Origin: Purshia tridentata
Lineage: Eukaryota; Streptophyta; Magnoliopsida; Rosales; Rosaceae
Assembly (NCBI GenBank): GCA_003254885.1
Contig: QANT01007796.1
Location: forward strand, 1 to 64,000
Direction: 5' to 3'
DNA length: 64,000 nucleotides
Below the pieces are notes generated by a model, which did no database searches, was not told where the DNA came from, and saw only the letters and a program-made list of their open reading frames with translations. Of this stretch, positions 1 through 13,301 are shown piece by piece (the first letter of the stretch is position 1; every line of letters begins with the position of its first letter). The translations under genes and the position numbers were made by a program.

Positions 1-235
1 GATCTGAACTAATTCCACTGCAACATCCCAAAAAACTAAACCAAACAGAAATTAACGATAGGAGGATTGAGAAACAAATAAACATGTATTTAGAATAAAA
101 AACTATGGAAACAGAGCAGAATTGAAAGCAGACCTTCAAACCCATTGGAGTGATCGCCGAGACTAGACTGAGTCTGCTTGGTTTAAGAGTGCCGTTTGCG
201 TGTGTGGTGGTGCAGGTGGAGGTGGAGTTATATAA
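1..235 (-). other. 5' end of a minus-strand gene leaving the window
   Basis: On the minus strand a TATA motif (228-235) is followed by a leader and a first ATG at 145-143. That ATG opens a four-codon reading (MGLK) ending at a possible splice donor GTCTGC after position 134. Everything further would lie left of the window, so the product cannot be named. The exon could equally be an untranslated leader exon. Confidence 0.35.
228..235 (-). promoter_or_regulatory. TATA box of the left-edge gene
   Basis: TTATATAA on the minus strand inside a GC-richer stretch, about 85 bases upstream of the first minus-strand ATG. Position and context fit a core promoter. The bases from about 240 to 1240 hold no gene that I can see: AT-rich sequence, then the 3' flank of the neighbouring L13 gene. 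Confidence 0.4.
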
Positions 236-1300
236 GCACGGTATCACATATTCTGCTATTAAATAAAAGCCACGTAACGTTTCGCGGTGATTTTTTATTT
301 TTAGACTTTCGCGAACTTTTTTCTTATTTTTTTTAAAAGTTAAATGATTCATTACTCTCAATTTTTCATAGTATTTACAATGTCAAAAAAGGCTTATTCT
401 ATTTGATAAGAAAAAACATATTTCTTCCCTCTTATTTTTTTGTGATAATGATAAGAAAAAACATATTCGCTGTGATAAAAGATAAATTGGTTACCCAGAA
501 AAAAGAGGAAGATGGAGCCAAATTTTTAAGAAGTTGAATGTTGATGGATGACGGTGTTGGGCAGTGGGGTCACAATTAACCACATCACATGCATGCTTAG
601 GTCCCACTTTTAAAATTTGCAGGTTATATCGGTCTTGGTGTTGGTTTTTAGTTGTAACCACCTTTACAGATCTCACTAGCCATATATGCCGATCCATCTA
701 CCAAGGAAATATATGAATTTTATAACTAAAATAGACTTTGCAACTTGAGAGGAGCCCACAAGAGCATTTCTTCCTCTTTTGATTCCAAACATGACTCAGG
801 AAACTAGACTAGAAAAGCATCATGCTAAAGAATTTCGGACCTCAAATTTCCGTACCAGAAAATATACAGCAACAGGGCAGCAACACTGCTCTCAATATAG
901 CAAGAAATAAGAACTTACGAGGTGATCTAGTTTAAGCAAAATTATAAACTCGAATAATAGATAGCCAACCCCATGAAAAACAAAGTTCATTTTCAAGTGG
1001 CATCTAAGAAGAAAAAGCCAAGAAGGAAGACCTGTAATTTATGGCACAGTGATAGTGATTAAACAACTTCAATGATTTGAAAAGGCCACAAAACCATCAT
1101 CCAACAACCTTAAGATGATTGATGAGAGGAAATGAACTCGGGCTCCAAAAAAATGAACATAGCATGTTTCCAGACACTATTACAGCAGCACAGTCTGAAA
1201 GATCAATCGTAAAAATCCAACATGTGCTGGAAAGATAAAAAATCTTAAAGCCAAAATTTTAACATCTGTCAATAACAGACTAATAGACTTTTAGTACTCC

Positions 1301-2631
<1,331 letters not shown>

Positions 2632-2637
2632 GACTTA

Positions 2638-3430
2638 CCTGCAACTGCCATTAAACATGGAACTTAGATGAATGGCAATGAGCATTTTCCAAGTTCTTTA
2701 ACATATCATCTCAAATATGCACAAGGAATACGAAACAGCACAAACATCAGGATAAAAATGTTAGAGCCAAAAAATAATATAAGAACTAGCCCCCACACCA
2801 ATAAAAAAGCAATTTCTACTACAAATACTCATTCAGAAGCTACCAGGAATGGTCATCGACAAGCTCTAAGAGGTAAAATTGAAACAATCCAGTTAAAAGA
2901 ACAAATGGGTTTGCAATTTTTGGTTCACTAGCTTGGCATCTAAACAAAACAAATGCACTCAGCTTGCACATTTTTTGCAACTTACCCCTAAGTCCCAACA
3001 AAAAAATAGAATTACAATTAGAAATCCCACAATTAAAAGTTTGCTGTTTTTGTTTTCAGAACTAGAAACATCAGTTACAAAACCAAATTGCACAATAGAA
3101 ATGATTTGCAATCCCAACAATAATAATAAACATATTACACAACCATAAGCTTTAAGACTTGGATTTCATCATAAACAAACAGAAGGAAATTTTACAATGG
3201 CGTTAAGACGACTAATTAACTAAGCAAACCCCAGATATTATCATTTATACTACCATTTGCTCATAAATCCAACGAACAATAGAACATCAGTAAAACGCAT
3301 CATACTGAACTGCGGAACCTGCGAGAGAGAGAGGGAGAATGGAAGGAGGGGACGATACCTGCTGTGCTGTAGAACACTATAGAGAAGAGAGAGCAGTGAG
3401 CACCAGCTGACTCGTTGGCGGGCTGCTGCA
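2638..3430 (-). other. 5' leader and leader intron of L13 copy A
   Basis: Minus-strand leader exon from about 3430 to 3359 ending CAGCAG before GTATCG. The intron is 3358-2639 (720 bases), ending GTTGCAG and leaving a short GTAAGTC leader before the ATG. A leader intron at the same place in copy B (6671-7254) shows that this structure predates the duplication. Leader introns are common in plant ribosomal protein genes. A GA-rich tract (3322-3334) lies just inside the intron. Confidence 0.7.
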
Positions 3431-3805
3431 TTAGGGTTTCGTTCGGCTTTTAAATGATTTGCCCTTACCGTTCCGACGGCTCTGGGCCCCATCATAATTT
3501 TTTTTTTTTTTTGGCCAACACTCCAAAATAAAGAATAACGGTATACACTTAATTTTTAAGTGTGCTAGATAAAAGAAAAAAATACCCGCGAGTGTTTGAA
3601 TACTCATCAGTATACTTGTTCATCGTCTACATTCGACAATTACGTCAAAATAATAGTTTTTACATAATTTTTTTTATTATATATTATTTGTGAAATATTA
3701 ATAAAAGTATAATGCAGCCAAAATTTTAAGATGTTGAATGTTGATGGATGCAGGGTGTGGGCTATGGGGTCACAGAATTAATCACATAAAATGCATGGTC
3801 AAAAC

Positions 3806-4861
3806 ATTACACATTACTATTGAAGCAAAAATCTGCTCAGACTTTTACACACAACTTAAATGAAGATTTTTGCTGACGTGGACAAGTTGACGAGCTGAGT
3901 CGATGATCCAAACGCATCAGCTAACTGGTTTTGAACTTCTTCCTGTAAGCTTATTAGAAAAGAACGCCGGTGTGATACGAGCCGAAAGTACTCCGATAGT
4001 AAAGTCAGAGAAGTGTGAGGAAGGAGATGCAAGTGCAAATGAAAAATACAGCAAGAACTTGGGAGGAAGATGAAAGAAAAGAGGTAAAAGTGTCTGGGTT
4101 CTTTTCTTCAGAGCTTGGGCTTGTATTTTCTCAGAATTGTGTTCCTTTACCTTGTGGTTATGCTCTTATTTATAAGCAAAGGTTATGGGATATTTCTGTT
4201 GGTTTGTAGGTATGATCATGGCTGATCATAGGTTTCAGAGGCTATATTTGAAAACAGGCTGGATGACTGACAGACTTCTCATTTAATGCAGGAGGGATGG
4301 CTACTAAATGGCTGGAAGCCGAATGGATTAAATGGAAAGTAAGGCAGAGTGGATGAACAATAAATGTAAAGCATAAAGGTACCTTCGGTGTGTCAGGCGC
4401 AATAACTGATCCTAGGATTTGTGCTCAGCTCGGAAGAGGACGGGCCGAAGATGATCAATCCGATCATAGTGAGGCTCCCAGAAGTAGTTGACCTGCGCAG
4501 GCGTTTGGCCCTTCTAGGTAGTGCTCGGATCGGAAGAGACAGTGGCTTCCGATCCAAACATACAGAGGATGAGACAGCGGCTGGAAGGTTGTCGATCGAA
4601 GGAGAACGTACATGTATCTTTCGATCTGAACAAAGCATCTGATCCGACCAGCCGGTAGGTTGCAAGCTTTTGCTCGTCTGATGATGGCCTTTGGTACGTC
4701 TCGTTCGGATTGGATCGAGTGGAAGAATCCGATCCGAAAGAGTCGCCTTGATGGATCAGAGACCAGGGGCAACGGGATGGAAGTTGGATCCAAGATTCCA
4801 CATGGCCAGAAATGCTGACCGTTGACTTTCGTGGGGGTGTTATCCCCAAACAATTACACAT
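3806..4861 (-). mobile_element. Probable solo LTR of a retrotransposon
   Basis: A block of about 1.04 kb absent from the paired duplication unit, bounded by a perfect 9-bp direct repeat ATTACACAT at 3806-3814 and 4853-4861. On the minus strand it begins TGTTTGGGGATAACACC. It has a TATA motif in CTTATAAATAAGAGC (4162-4177), then a leader-like stretch CTGACTTTACTATCGGAGT, an arrangement typical of Gypsy-type LTRs. Its middle (4390-4850) is clearly GC-richer than its surroundings. No primer-binding site, polypurine tract or gag-pol remains, so it would be a solo LTR. The 9-bp repeat is longer than the usual 4-6 bp target duplication and the 3' terminus is not a clear CA, so the exact ends are uncertain. 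Confidence 0.5.
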
Positions 4862-5585
4862 ATCATACTTCCCATCTAGCAATCACATTTTGGATTTTCA
4901 ATTCGTACTTAGTTATATTTCCCTCCACAAGATCAAAATAATTATTTTATCCAAACGCAATGCAACTAAATTAAATAGACTTTGAAACTTGTTTCTGATC
5001 TCAGAGAGGAGCCCACGAGAGTATTACTTCCTCCATTGATTCCAACCATTAGTCCACTACAGTTTACAACTAGACTTGAAAAGCATTATGCTAGAGAAGT
5101 AGAGAATTTCGAACCTCAATCACTGTAGCAGAATATATCCAGCAACAGAGCAGCAGGACTGCTACTGCTCTCAACATAGAAAGTAATTAAGAGGCGATCT
5201 AGTTTAAACAACATTATAAACACTCCCATTAAGTAGCCAGCCCCACAGAAAAACAAAGTTCATTTCAAATGGCATTTAGGAAGATAAATCAAGAAGACCT
5301 CAAAATTTTCTGGCAAAGGGATAGTGATCAAACAACTTCAATGATTGGCAGAGGGCACACAACATATCCAAAAACATTACGACAATTGATGGAAGGAAAT
5401 GAACTCGGATTCCAGAAAAATGAACATAGCATGTTTCAAGACTAGATCAATTAACGACAGCAAACAGTAGCACAGTCTGAAGGATGAACCATCAAAATCC
5501 GACGCGTTATGGACAGATAAAAGATCTTAAATTCTAACCAAAACTCTAACATTGGTCAATAGCAGACTAATAGACTTTTGGTACT

Positions 5586-6663
<1,078 letters not shown>

Positions 6664-6669
6664 GACTTA

Positions 6670-7204
6670 CCTGCAATTGCCATTAAACAAGGAACTTAGA
6701 TGAACGGCAATGAGCATTTTCCAAGTTCATTAACATATCATCTCAAATATGCACAAAGAATACGAAACAGCACAAAGATCAGGATAAAAATGTTAGTGCC
6801 AAAATATAATATAAGAACTAGCCCCAACGTCAATAAAAATGCAATTTCCACCAACACATACTCATACAGAAGCAAACGGAAATAGTCAGAGAAAAGCTTT
6901 AAGAGGTAAAGTGCAACAATAGATATGATTTGCAAGGTTCAAGTTACAACCATAAGTGTTTGCTTTGGAATCAATTGCACCCATGAAAATTGGCAAGCCA
7001 AACTAAAACTTGAATTGCATCAACAAGTAGGAGCAAATTTTACAATGGCATTGGACGATAATCAACTAGGCAATCCAGATATTATCATTCAGACATGAAA
7101 TCAATATAAACGCTTCTACAAGACCCACTTGGCTTTACTGATTTGTTTAGAATTCTATTTTACTACCATTTGCCCATAAAACTATAACTATAAACTGCGT
7201 AATC

Positions 7205-7239
<35 letters not shown>

Positions 7240-7300
7240 AGGAGGAGACGTTACCTACTGTAGAAGGCTAGAGAGAAGAGAGCACCTGCGTCCAGCTGCT
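6670..7300 (-). other. 5' leader and leader intron of L13 copy B
   Basis: Minus-strand leader exon ends CAGTAG at 7255. The leader intron is 7254-6671 (584 bases, GT-AG), with a (GA)n microsatellite of about 27 bases at 7208-7235 close to the donor. Same architecture as copy A. The inner part of the intron differs from copy A mainly by deletions. Confidence 0.7.
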
Positions 7301-7462
7301 GCTGTAGGGTTTTGTTCGGGTTCTAATTGATCTGGCCTAATGAGTTGGACGGCTCTGATTGCCTCGTCATTTTTTTATTTTTTTATTTTTTCAGATTGCC
7401 TTGTATTGTATGCATAGGCCCGCCCTATGTCCGTTTAAGTTTTATCTGTTTGGTGAGAAAGG

Positions 7463-7477
7463 GGCCCAAAAGGCCCA
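7463..7477 (-). promoter_or_regulatory. Paired site II (TGGGCC) promoter elements of L13 copy B
   Basis: On the minus strand two TGGGCC hexamers lie nine bases apart (plus-strand GGCCCA at 7463-7468 and 7472-7477), upstream of the leader exon. Paired site II elements bound by TCP factors are well known in plant ribosomal protein promoters. Copy A has a single GGGCCC core at 3484-3489 in the equivalent region. Confidence 0.55.
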
Positions 7478-7539
7478 AACCAAAAATACTTGATTACATA
7501 TCTAAACTTGGTAATACGACTGGTCGTTTGACTTAACAC

Positions 7540-7890
7540 ACCAACCACAGTTGTTTTGTGCATTCAGTCATTATAATTTGGTGGCTTGTATTATAAGGCT
7601 ACATTCATAGTCTAACTACAAGTATATATTGGGTATAGTCACTAGCGTATGAAGACATTTGACACCCATGGTAATAGGGTACAAATATTTAGATTCCTTG
7701 AATCTCTATATACATAGTAGGTGATCAAGGAATAAGTTCTTATGATCCATTGGAATCTATAAATAAGGGTAGGCCTCAAGACTTATGAGGATAAAGAGAA
7801 GACTGTGATATAATCTAATCAAGACTGAAAGGTTGTTTTAGAGTCCTCAGTTTCGAGGACTTTCTCATTCTCAATACTAATATTCTTATA
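7540..7890 (+). mobile_element. LTR-like relic, possibly Copia type
   Basis: A plus-strand stretch with CTATAAATAA (7757-7766) followed by a leader-like GGGTAGGCCTCAAGAC segment and a pyrimidine-rich tail that ends near TTCTTATAACA (about 7886). Such an order of TATA, short leader and TTCTCATTCTC-like tail is common in small Copia LTRs. I cannot find clear target-site duplications or internal coding sequence, so it may be a worn solo LTR or merely a promoter-like sequence. Confidence 0.3.
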
Positions 7891-7973
7891 ACATTTTAGT
7901 ATAATATAATAGGAGATAAGTGACTATAATTATAATATTTAATCAAATAAAAAAAGTGTTAAAGAAAAGGGTG

Positions 7974-8088
7974 ATGCTCACCATATTTTGGTGGTGAGCA
8001 ATATAGCTCTCTTTGTTAATTATCTTAGTTTGTTTTGTAGGGGGACTCTCCCCCCCCCCCCCCCCCCCCCCNCCCCCCCCCCCCCCCC
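7974..8088. repeat. Short hairpin and poly-C tract
   Basis: TGCTCACC and GGTGAGCA form an 8-bp inverted repeat with a short loop (about 7976-8002). A run of about 39 C residues follows at 8050-8088, interrupted only by an N at 8072, then a short (CT)n. The N marks a base-call problem inside the homopolymer, so the true length of the run is unknown. Confidence 0.7.
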
Positions 8089-8119
8089 TTCTCTCTCTCT
8101 CCTTGTGCTGAGAAATAAG

Positions 8120-8308
8120 ATGGTGCAAATGGATGGTTCAGATAGTGGCCATGTCGGAGAACTGTCAGTAAGGAGCAGTGCTAGTGACAGCCGCAACTGT
8201 ATAGCTGCTGCTGCAGACGCATTCGCAGTAGTACCTAACTCATCTCCTTCACAGACACAGACTATCACCACTACTACTCATAATCACAGTCCTCATCGTC
8301 ATCACCAG
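8120..8308 (+). CDS. Possible first coding exon of unknown gene or of the downstream transporter
   Basis: An open frame starts at ATG 8120 and encodes 63 residues rich in Ser, Thr, Ala and His. It ends PHRHHQ exactly before a GTATCC donor at 8309. The frame ends in phase 0. The next good acceptor in the same phase is at 10396, just before the transporter coding region, so splicing would add a low-complexity hydrophilic N-terminus to it. Nothing else in the 2 kb between looks coding. I do not recognise the peptide. It may instead be the start of an unrelated gene or non-coding. The bases 8309-9640 hold AT-rich sequence with no feature that I can support. Confidence 0.3.
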
Positions 8309-9639
8309 GTATCCTACTGGTAACCAATCCTTAATTAATTTTCCTAAACTTTTATATATATAGTTCAATTATCAGTTTTGTTGCTTTGATTTGTTTTCTA
8401 TCTTTTTTGTTGGTCCTTTTTCATTGTTGGTTCCTCTGGGTTGTTCTGCTAGCTATACCTTCAAAACTTATAAATTGAGGTATATATCCATCTTCACAAT
8501 TTGGGTTATACACAAAAAATATATTATAAATCTAACATATTTATTACACCAATAATGCTAATTGTCCCACCTTTTTTTTCCTAATATTTGTATCTCATAT
8601 AATGTGTCATTATTTTGATCACATGCTTCTCATTGTCATTTTGGTAGTTTTCAGTTTATCAATGATAATCCTCCTCAAGTGGCCAAAAAATCATTCTCCT
8701 ATATTGCATTATTTTAAATAAAAATCATTTTGGCACACATATACATGGAGATATTCTTCTTTACAAATTAATAAAATAAAATTGGTCAACTACTATTTGA
8801 TATATATTATTTATTTATTATTTTAGATAGATCAGTATTTGACAAGTACTGTTCATTGTGATGTGTGATTCGTGAAAGAGTTTTATTTTTTTTGCGAACA
8901 TGAGTTTACTTGGTTTTGTTTTGTAGGATTGTGATTTAATTGTGATTTGTCCAAATATGCGTAATGGCTTTTCGAAAACTATAAAATGATGTGGAAAGCT
9001 TGTATTGCTGTACTCTACTCTACTCACTTTATATTTCACAACAAACACCTGAAATTTGATACTACTTTTTTGGTGGAAACACAAAATTGCATGAGAGATA
9101 ATTATGGAGAAAGTTCTGCCGTTCGCTGATTGTCATTTGTATTATAGAATAATTCTTATAAGTGCTTTTTGGTGTCACAACATCAACTGCAATTGTATTG
9201 CATCAACTATAGCTTTAAGCTGTCAAAAACAATAATTTTACACTAAAGTTTAAGATTTGGAGTTCGATAAATCTTAAACAATATAATTACAAAAAATTTG
9301 TGGATAAGTGACATTTCAAAATTAAGTTAAAATACGGGTAACAATTATATGGTTATTCGAAGGCTCAATTTAAAACTAAATGGGAGTTAAATAAATTAAA
9401 GGTGAATAAACTAAATGGGACTTAAAAGCTTGCACTAGAAGTAGCAGATGACACGTCTACAGGAATATTTTTCAGATCGCTATATGACTTAGAAAAACGA
9501 TTACAACCTCGTGGTGCACGCACTATAGACTAAACAAACAAATAAACATCACATTCCTAATTAATTAATTAATTGATTTGTTTTCCATTCGCTTAGGAAT
9601 TTAGGATTACTCTAAATAAATAAATAAAGAAATAAAAGG

Positions 9640-10396
9640 ATTCCTACTATCTGTGGGACTGCGTTCAAGGATTGGACCCACTTGCACTTCTCAGTTAATT
9701 CTGTCTCTTTCTTTGAACCACTGCTACTCCGGTCTAAATTTGGAGCTGTCTTTGCTCATCTATAATGGAGGAGAAGGAGATTTCTGCCGATTCTACCCCA
9801 ACCCAACTGGCTGGTTTGTCCATTTCCCTCCTCCTCATTCTCATCTTATTAATTTTTCTTAATTTTCTTTTTGTTTTTGGCTTTCCTCATCCTCAAAGCG
9901 TAAAGAATAATTGCTTAAAGTTAAAGATAACTTTCTCACTAACTAGCTTTTGGCCTATATTAAGACGTTTTCTAATACAAAAATCCTGTATTTTATTCAA
10001 GCATCCAATTTTGATCACTTAGCAAGTGAGTAGTGCCCCATTTCAATTGCTGAATTCTTCTGTTTCTTTTCTTCTTCTATTCTGTTACTGAACTTCCTCT
10101 TCCAGTAATGTCTGGATTTTCTCCTTGATTGATAAGTTTGAATCCAATTTGGTGCTGTATTTTTATGTTACTGACTACTGAGAATACCCATTTGTTATTT
10201 TGATGTATACTGCTTCTTAATTTCTTTATTTACTTTGACAATTGATCAACTACTCATAGGTAGATGTAAAGAATTTAACTTTGGTTTTGATTTGTGAGGA
10301 TAGTGTGCTCTGCTCTAGTAGTATAAACACTTTTTAAAGCTGATTCCAACAGACCCCAATTATTATTATTATGCTGAAAACTTGTACTAAATGCAG
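9640..10396 (+). other. Likely promoter-proximal leader of the polyamine transporter
   Basis: Pyrimidine-rich leader-like sequence from about 9640 with a possible donor CAA-GTGAGT at 10026 and an acceptor at 10396 (AAATGCAG), giving a 371-base leader intron. A short upstream reading frame begins ATGGAGGAGAAGGAG at 9765 and would encode a small peptide with a hydrophobic stretch. Whether it is translated cannot be told from sequence. Confidence 0.4.
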
Positions 10397-10435
10397 AAAT
10401 TGAGGACAACAGCAAATAGCCAAGCTTCGATTGCA

Positions 10436-11881
10436 ATGGGACAGTACAATGGTGCTGAATATGTTTCAGTTGGTGAAGTGGATCCCCCTAGGGTAGATAA
10501 CTTCAAGAAAGTCTCAGTTCTTCCCCTTGTCTTCCTCATCTTCTATGAGGTATCTGGGGGTCCATTCGGTGTTGAAGATAGTGTCCAGGCTGCTGGTCCC
10601 CTTTTAGCCCTTCTCGGATTCTTGGTCTTTCCATTCATTTGGAGTGTTCCTGAGGCCTTAATTACTGCAGAGATGGGTACCATGTTCCCTGAGGCTGGGG
10701 GTTATGTGGTTTGGGTTTCGTCAGCTTTGGGTCCGTTTTGGGGGTTTCAGCAAGGTTGGATGAAATGGTTAAGTGGTGTTATTGATAATGCTCTGTACCC
10801 AGTTTTGTTTCTAGACTATTTGAAGTCGGCAATCCCAGCTTTAGGTGGTGGCCTTCCAAGAATACTAGCAGTGCTAGCTTTGACATTGATTCTCACTTAC
10901 ATGAACTATAGGGGTTTAACCATAGTGGGATCGGTTGCTGTAGTTTTAGGGATATTCTCAATCCTTCCTTTTGTGGTTATGGGATTTGTGGCAATTCCCA
11001 AGTTGGAGCCTTCAAGATGGTTAGTTGTAAATGTTCACAAAGTGGACTGGAATTTGTATTTGAACACTCTCTTTTGGAATCTGAACTATTGGGACTCAAT
11101 CAGTACACTTGCTGGAGAGGTAGAAAACTCAAAGAAAACTCTCCCAAAGGCTTTGTTTTATGCTTTGATCTTGGTTATTCTTGGATATTTCTTCCCTCTT
11201 TTAATTGGTACTGGGGCTGTTCCATTGGACCGTGAGTTGTGGACTGATGGATATTTCTCAGACATTGCCAAAATTATTGGGGGAGTCTGGTTGAGATGGT
11301 GGATCCAAGGGGCTGCGGCAATGTCAAATATGGGGATGTTCGTGGCTGAAATGAGCAGCGACTCTTTCCAACTTCTCGGGATGGCAGAACGAGGTATGCT
11401 TCCTGAGGTTTTTGCTAAGAGGTCTCGTTATGGAACCCCGGTGCTTGGCATTTTGTTCTCAGCTTCTGGAGTCATTTTGCTATCTTGGATGAGCTTCCAA
11501 GAGATTGTAGCTGCTGAAAACTTTTTGTACTGTTTTGGAATGATTTTGGAGTTTATATCATTTATACGGTTAAGGATGAAGCACCCAGCAGCATCTCGGC
11601 CTTACAAGATACCTGTTGGAACAGTTGGAGCCATTATTTTGTGTATCCCTCCAACCATACTGATTTGTATAGTTCTGGCTTTTTCTACACTCAAAGTGGT
11701 AGTTGTGAGCCTTATAGCTATAGTCATTGGCCTTGTGATGAAGCCCTGTCTCACATATGTGGAGAAAAAGGGGTGGATCAAGTTCTCCATTAGTACTAAC
11801 CTCCCAGATCTTCATGGTGCTGGTGCTGGTGCTGGTGCTGGTGCTGGTGCTAATCAGGAGAGTGGTACCTCCTTAATTTAG
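10436..11881 (+). CDS. PUT2-like: Polyamine / L-type amino acid transporter (PUT/LAT family)
   Basis: Membrane transporter of the APC superfamily, closest from memory to Arabidopsis At1g31830 (PUT2/LAT4), which takes up polyamines and related cations. One uninterrupted exon of 481 residues from ATG 10436. An ATG at 10391 is in frame, but its ATGCAG overlaps the probable splice acceptor, and family members begin near [14 protein letters not shown], so the later start is preferred. Visible family blocks are [18 protein letters not shown] (first helix), [40 protein letters not shown] and [19 protein letters not shown], with about twelve hydrophobic segments overall. The C-terminus carries an unusual Gly-Ala run encoded by a (GGTGCT)n microsatellite at 11816-11851. 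Transport substrate is inferred from family only. Confidence 0.9.
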   Translation: MGQYNGAEYVSVGEVDPPRVDNFKKVSVLPLVFLIFYEVSGGPFGVEDSVQAAGPLLALLGFLVFPFIWSVPEALITAEMGTMFPEAGGYVVWVSSALGPFWGFQQGWMKWLSGVIDNALYPVLFLDYLKSAIPALGGGLPRILAVLALTLILTYMNYRGLTIVGSVAVVLGIFSILPFVVMGFVAIPKLEPSRWLVVNVHKVDWNLYLNTLFWNLNYWDSISTLAGEVENSKKTLPKALFYALILVILGYFFPLLIGTGAVPLDRELWTDGYFSDIAKIIGGVWLRWWIQGAAAMSNMGMFVAEMSSDSFQLLGMAERGMLPEVFAKRSRYGTPVLGILFSASGVILLSWMSFQEIVAAENFLYCFGMILEFISFIRLRMKHPAASRPYKIPVGTVGAIILCIPPTILICIVLAFSTLKVVVVSLIAIVIGLVMKPCLTYVEKKGWIKFSISTNLPDLHGAGAGAGAGAGANQESGTSLI

Positions 11882-11886
11882 TCAGT

Positions 11887-12170
11887 CCTCAAAATGTGAA
11901 GAGGCAAGCAGGCAGTACGTTAGCTTTGCTCTCGTTCATTTCATATGTACAACTGAGTTTTGTAATTTCGTACTGGTTGTGTTATCAACAATGCATTTGG
12001 AAATGGCTTATGTTTGGGCAAATTACATCCTCAAAATGTGAAGAGGCAAGCAGGCAGTACGTCAGCTTTGCTCTCGTTCATTTCATATGTACAACTGAGT
12101 TTTGTAATTTCGTACTGGTTGTGTTATCAACACTGCATTTGGAAATGGCTTATGTTTGGGCAAATTACAT
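11887..12170 (+). repeat. 142-bp perfect-period tandem duplication in the transporter 3' region
   Basis: Two head-to-tail copies, 11887-12028 and 12029-12170, each starting CCTCAAAATGTGAAGAGG and ending GGGCAAATTACAT. I count two differences (T/C near 11921 against 12063, and A/C in CAACAATGC against CAACACTGC). It begins six bases after the stop codon, so it duplicates the start of the 3' untranslated region. The duplication is very young. Confidence 0.95.
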
Positions 12171-12544
12171 ATGCAAAATCGCTGTAGAAGATCAAGTACT
12201 TTTGAATGACCTTATCGCCCCTTATTCAATGCAGAGATCTTAAAATATCTGAAATTCTGATCACCTCTCTCGCCTATATGCATGCATTGTCAATGGACGT
12301 GTTAATAGTAATGATAACAGTATTTACGTTGTAATACTTCGATTATAAAACTAATTTGAATTACTTTTTCAATTGGTTTTATAAAAAATATAGTATTATA
12401 AGTTCATTTCAAGAAAAAAGTAGAAAGAAGAACAGTATCAATAAGCTAGTTTAATGGGGCAAGTATGTTTCTCATTATCCATAATTTGATAGCTAAAGAG
12501 TGCTTATATTTCCTCTTATGTCTTATTTCATTACCTTTTTTTTT

Positions 12545-12957
12545 TTTTACGCTGATCATTAAATTTGAAAAAAATATAAAAACACTTATTTTACCTCTTA
12601 TTATTCTTATAATACTATTTGATGTACCAACTTAACTTACTCACCTCTTTAACTATCATTCCACTTACTCATCTTTTTCCAAATAGAAGAAAGAGAATCT
12701 TATACACATTCTATAATTCATTCATAAATATCAAATTAAATTCATAAGATTAATATTCAAATTCTAAATTTAAATAAAATGAATCCTTGATCTAAAACTA
12801 TAAATAAATAAAGTTTAGGGTATAGAAAAATCATACATTTTCAACCAAATAGTATCATCAACGGATGGAAAGTTTTTAAGTTGGTATATTAATGGATATT
12901 ATAAGAATAATAAGAGTGTTTCATGTTTTTTAAAATTTAATGACAGGTGTAAAACTA
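12545..12957. mobile_element. MITE-like element with long terminal inverted repeats
   Basis: Left arm about 12545-12636 and right arm about 12876-12957 are inverted repeats. The left arm reads CATTAAATTTGAAAAAAATA, then CTTATTATTCTTATAAT and CCAACTTAA. The right arm reads TTAAGTTGG, then ATTATAAGAATAATAAG and AAATTTAATG. The element is about 415 bp, AT-rich and non-coding, as expected for a non-autonomous DNA transposon relic. Target-site duplication not resolved. The remaining bases from 12250 to 13100 hold no other feature. Confidence 0.65.
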
Positions 12958-13131
12958 GAGTGGGCATAAAAATAGAATAGGAGTATGAAAATCGAAGCAC
13001 TATTTGCCTAAAATTCACAAATATTGGCCTCAACAGTCAGTACCCGCCAAGGCGCCAAGTTGATAGCACTAGAAAATTAAGTTTTTAAACCCAAACACTG
13101 AAAGAGTGAAGAGCCAAGAGAGAAGAGGGAG

Positions 13132-13268
13132 ATGAAGAAAGGCGGTGGAAGTCGAAGTCGAAGAAGTAGTCGGAGGTGTTCGGCTGCGAAGTTTCTGGAA
13201 ACTCCAGCGCCAGAGGCTTCCCCTTCTTCTCCAAACCAATCTTCTCCCAAATCGGCCATTTTCAAGAA

Positions 13269-13301
<33 letters not shown>

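Noticed and set aside
3372-3404. miR156-like words (AGAAGAGAG and AGTGAGCAC) in the L13 copy A leader
   Set aside because: Three extra bases separate the two halves and no matching hairpin arm is nearby; purine-rich leader sequence explains it.
4393-4882. Several overlapping minus-strand frames of 90-129 residues
   Set aside because: They lie in the GC-rich part of the probable LTR, overlap in different frames and resemble no protein.
11896-12243. 115-residue open frame after the transporter
   Set aside because: It is created by reading the 142-bp tandem repeat in two frames within the 3' untranslated region.
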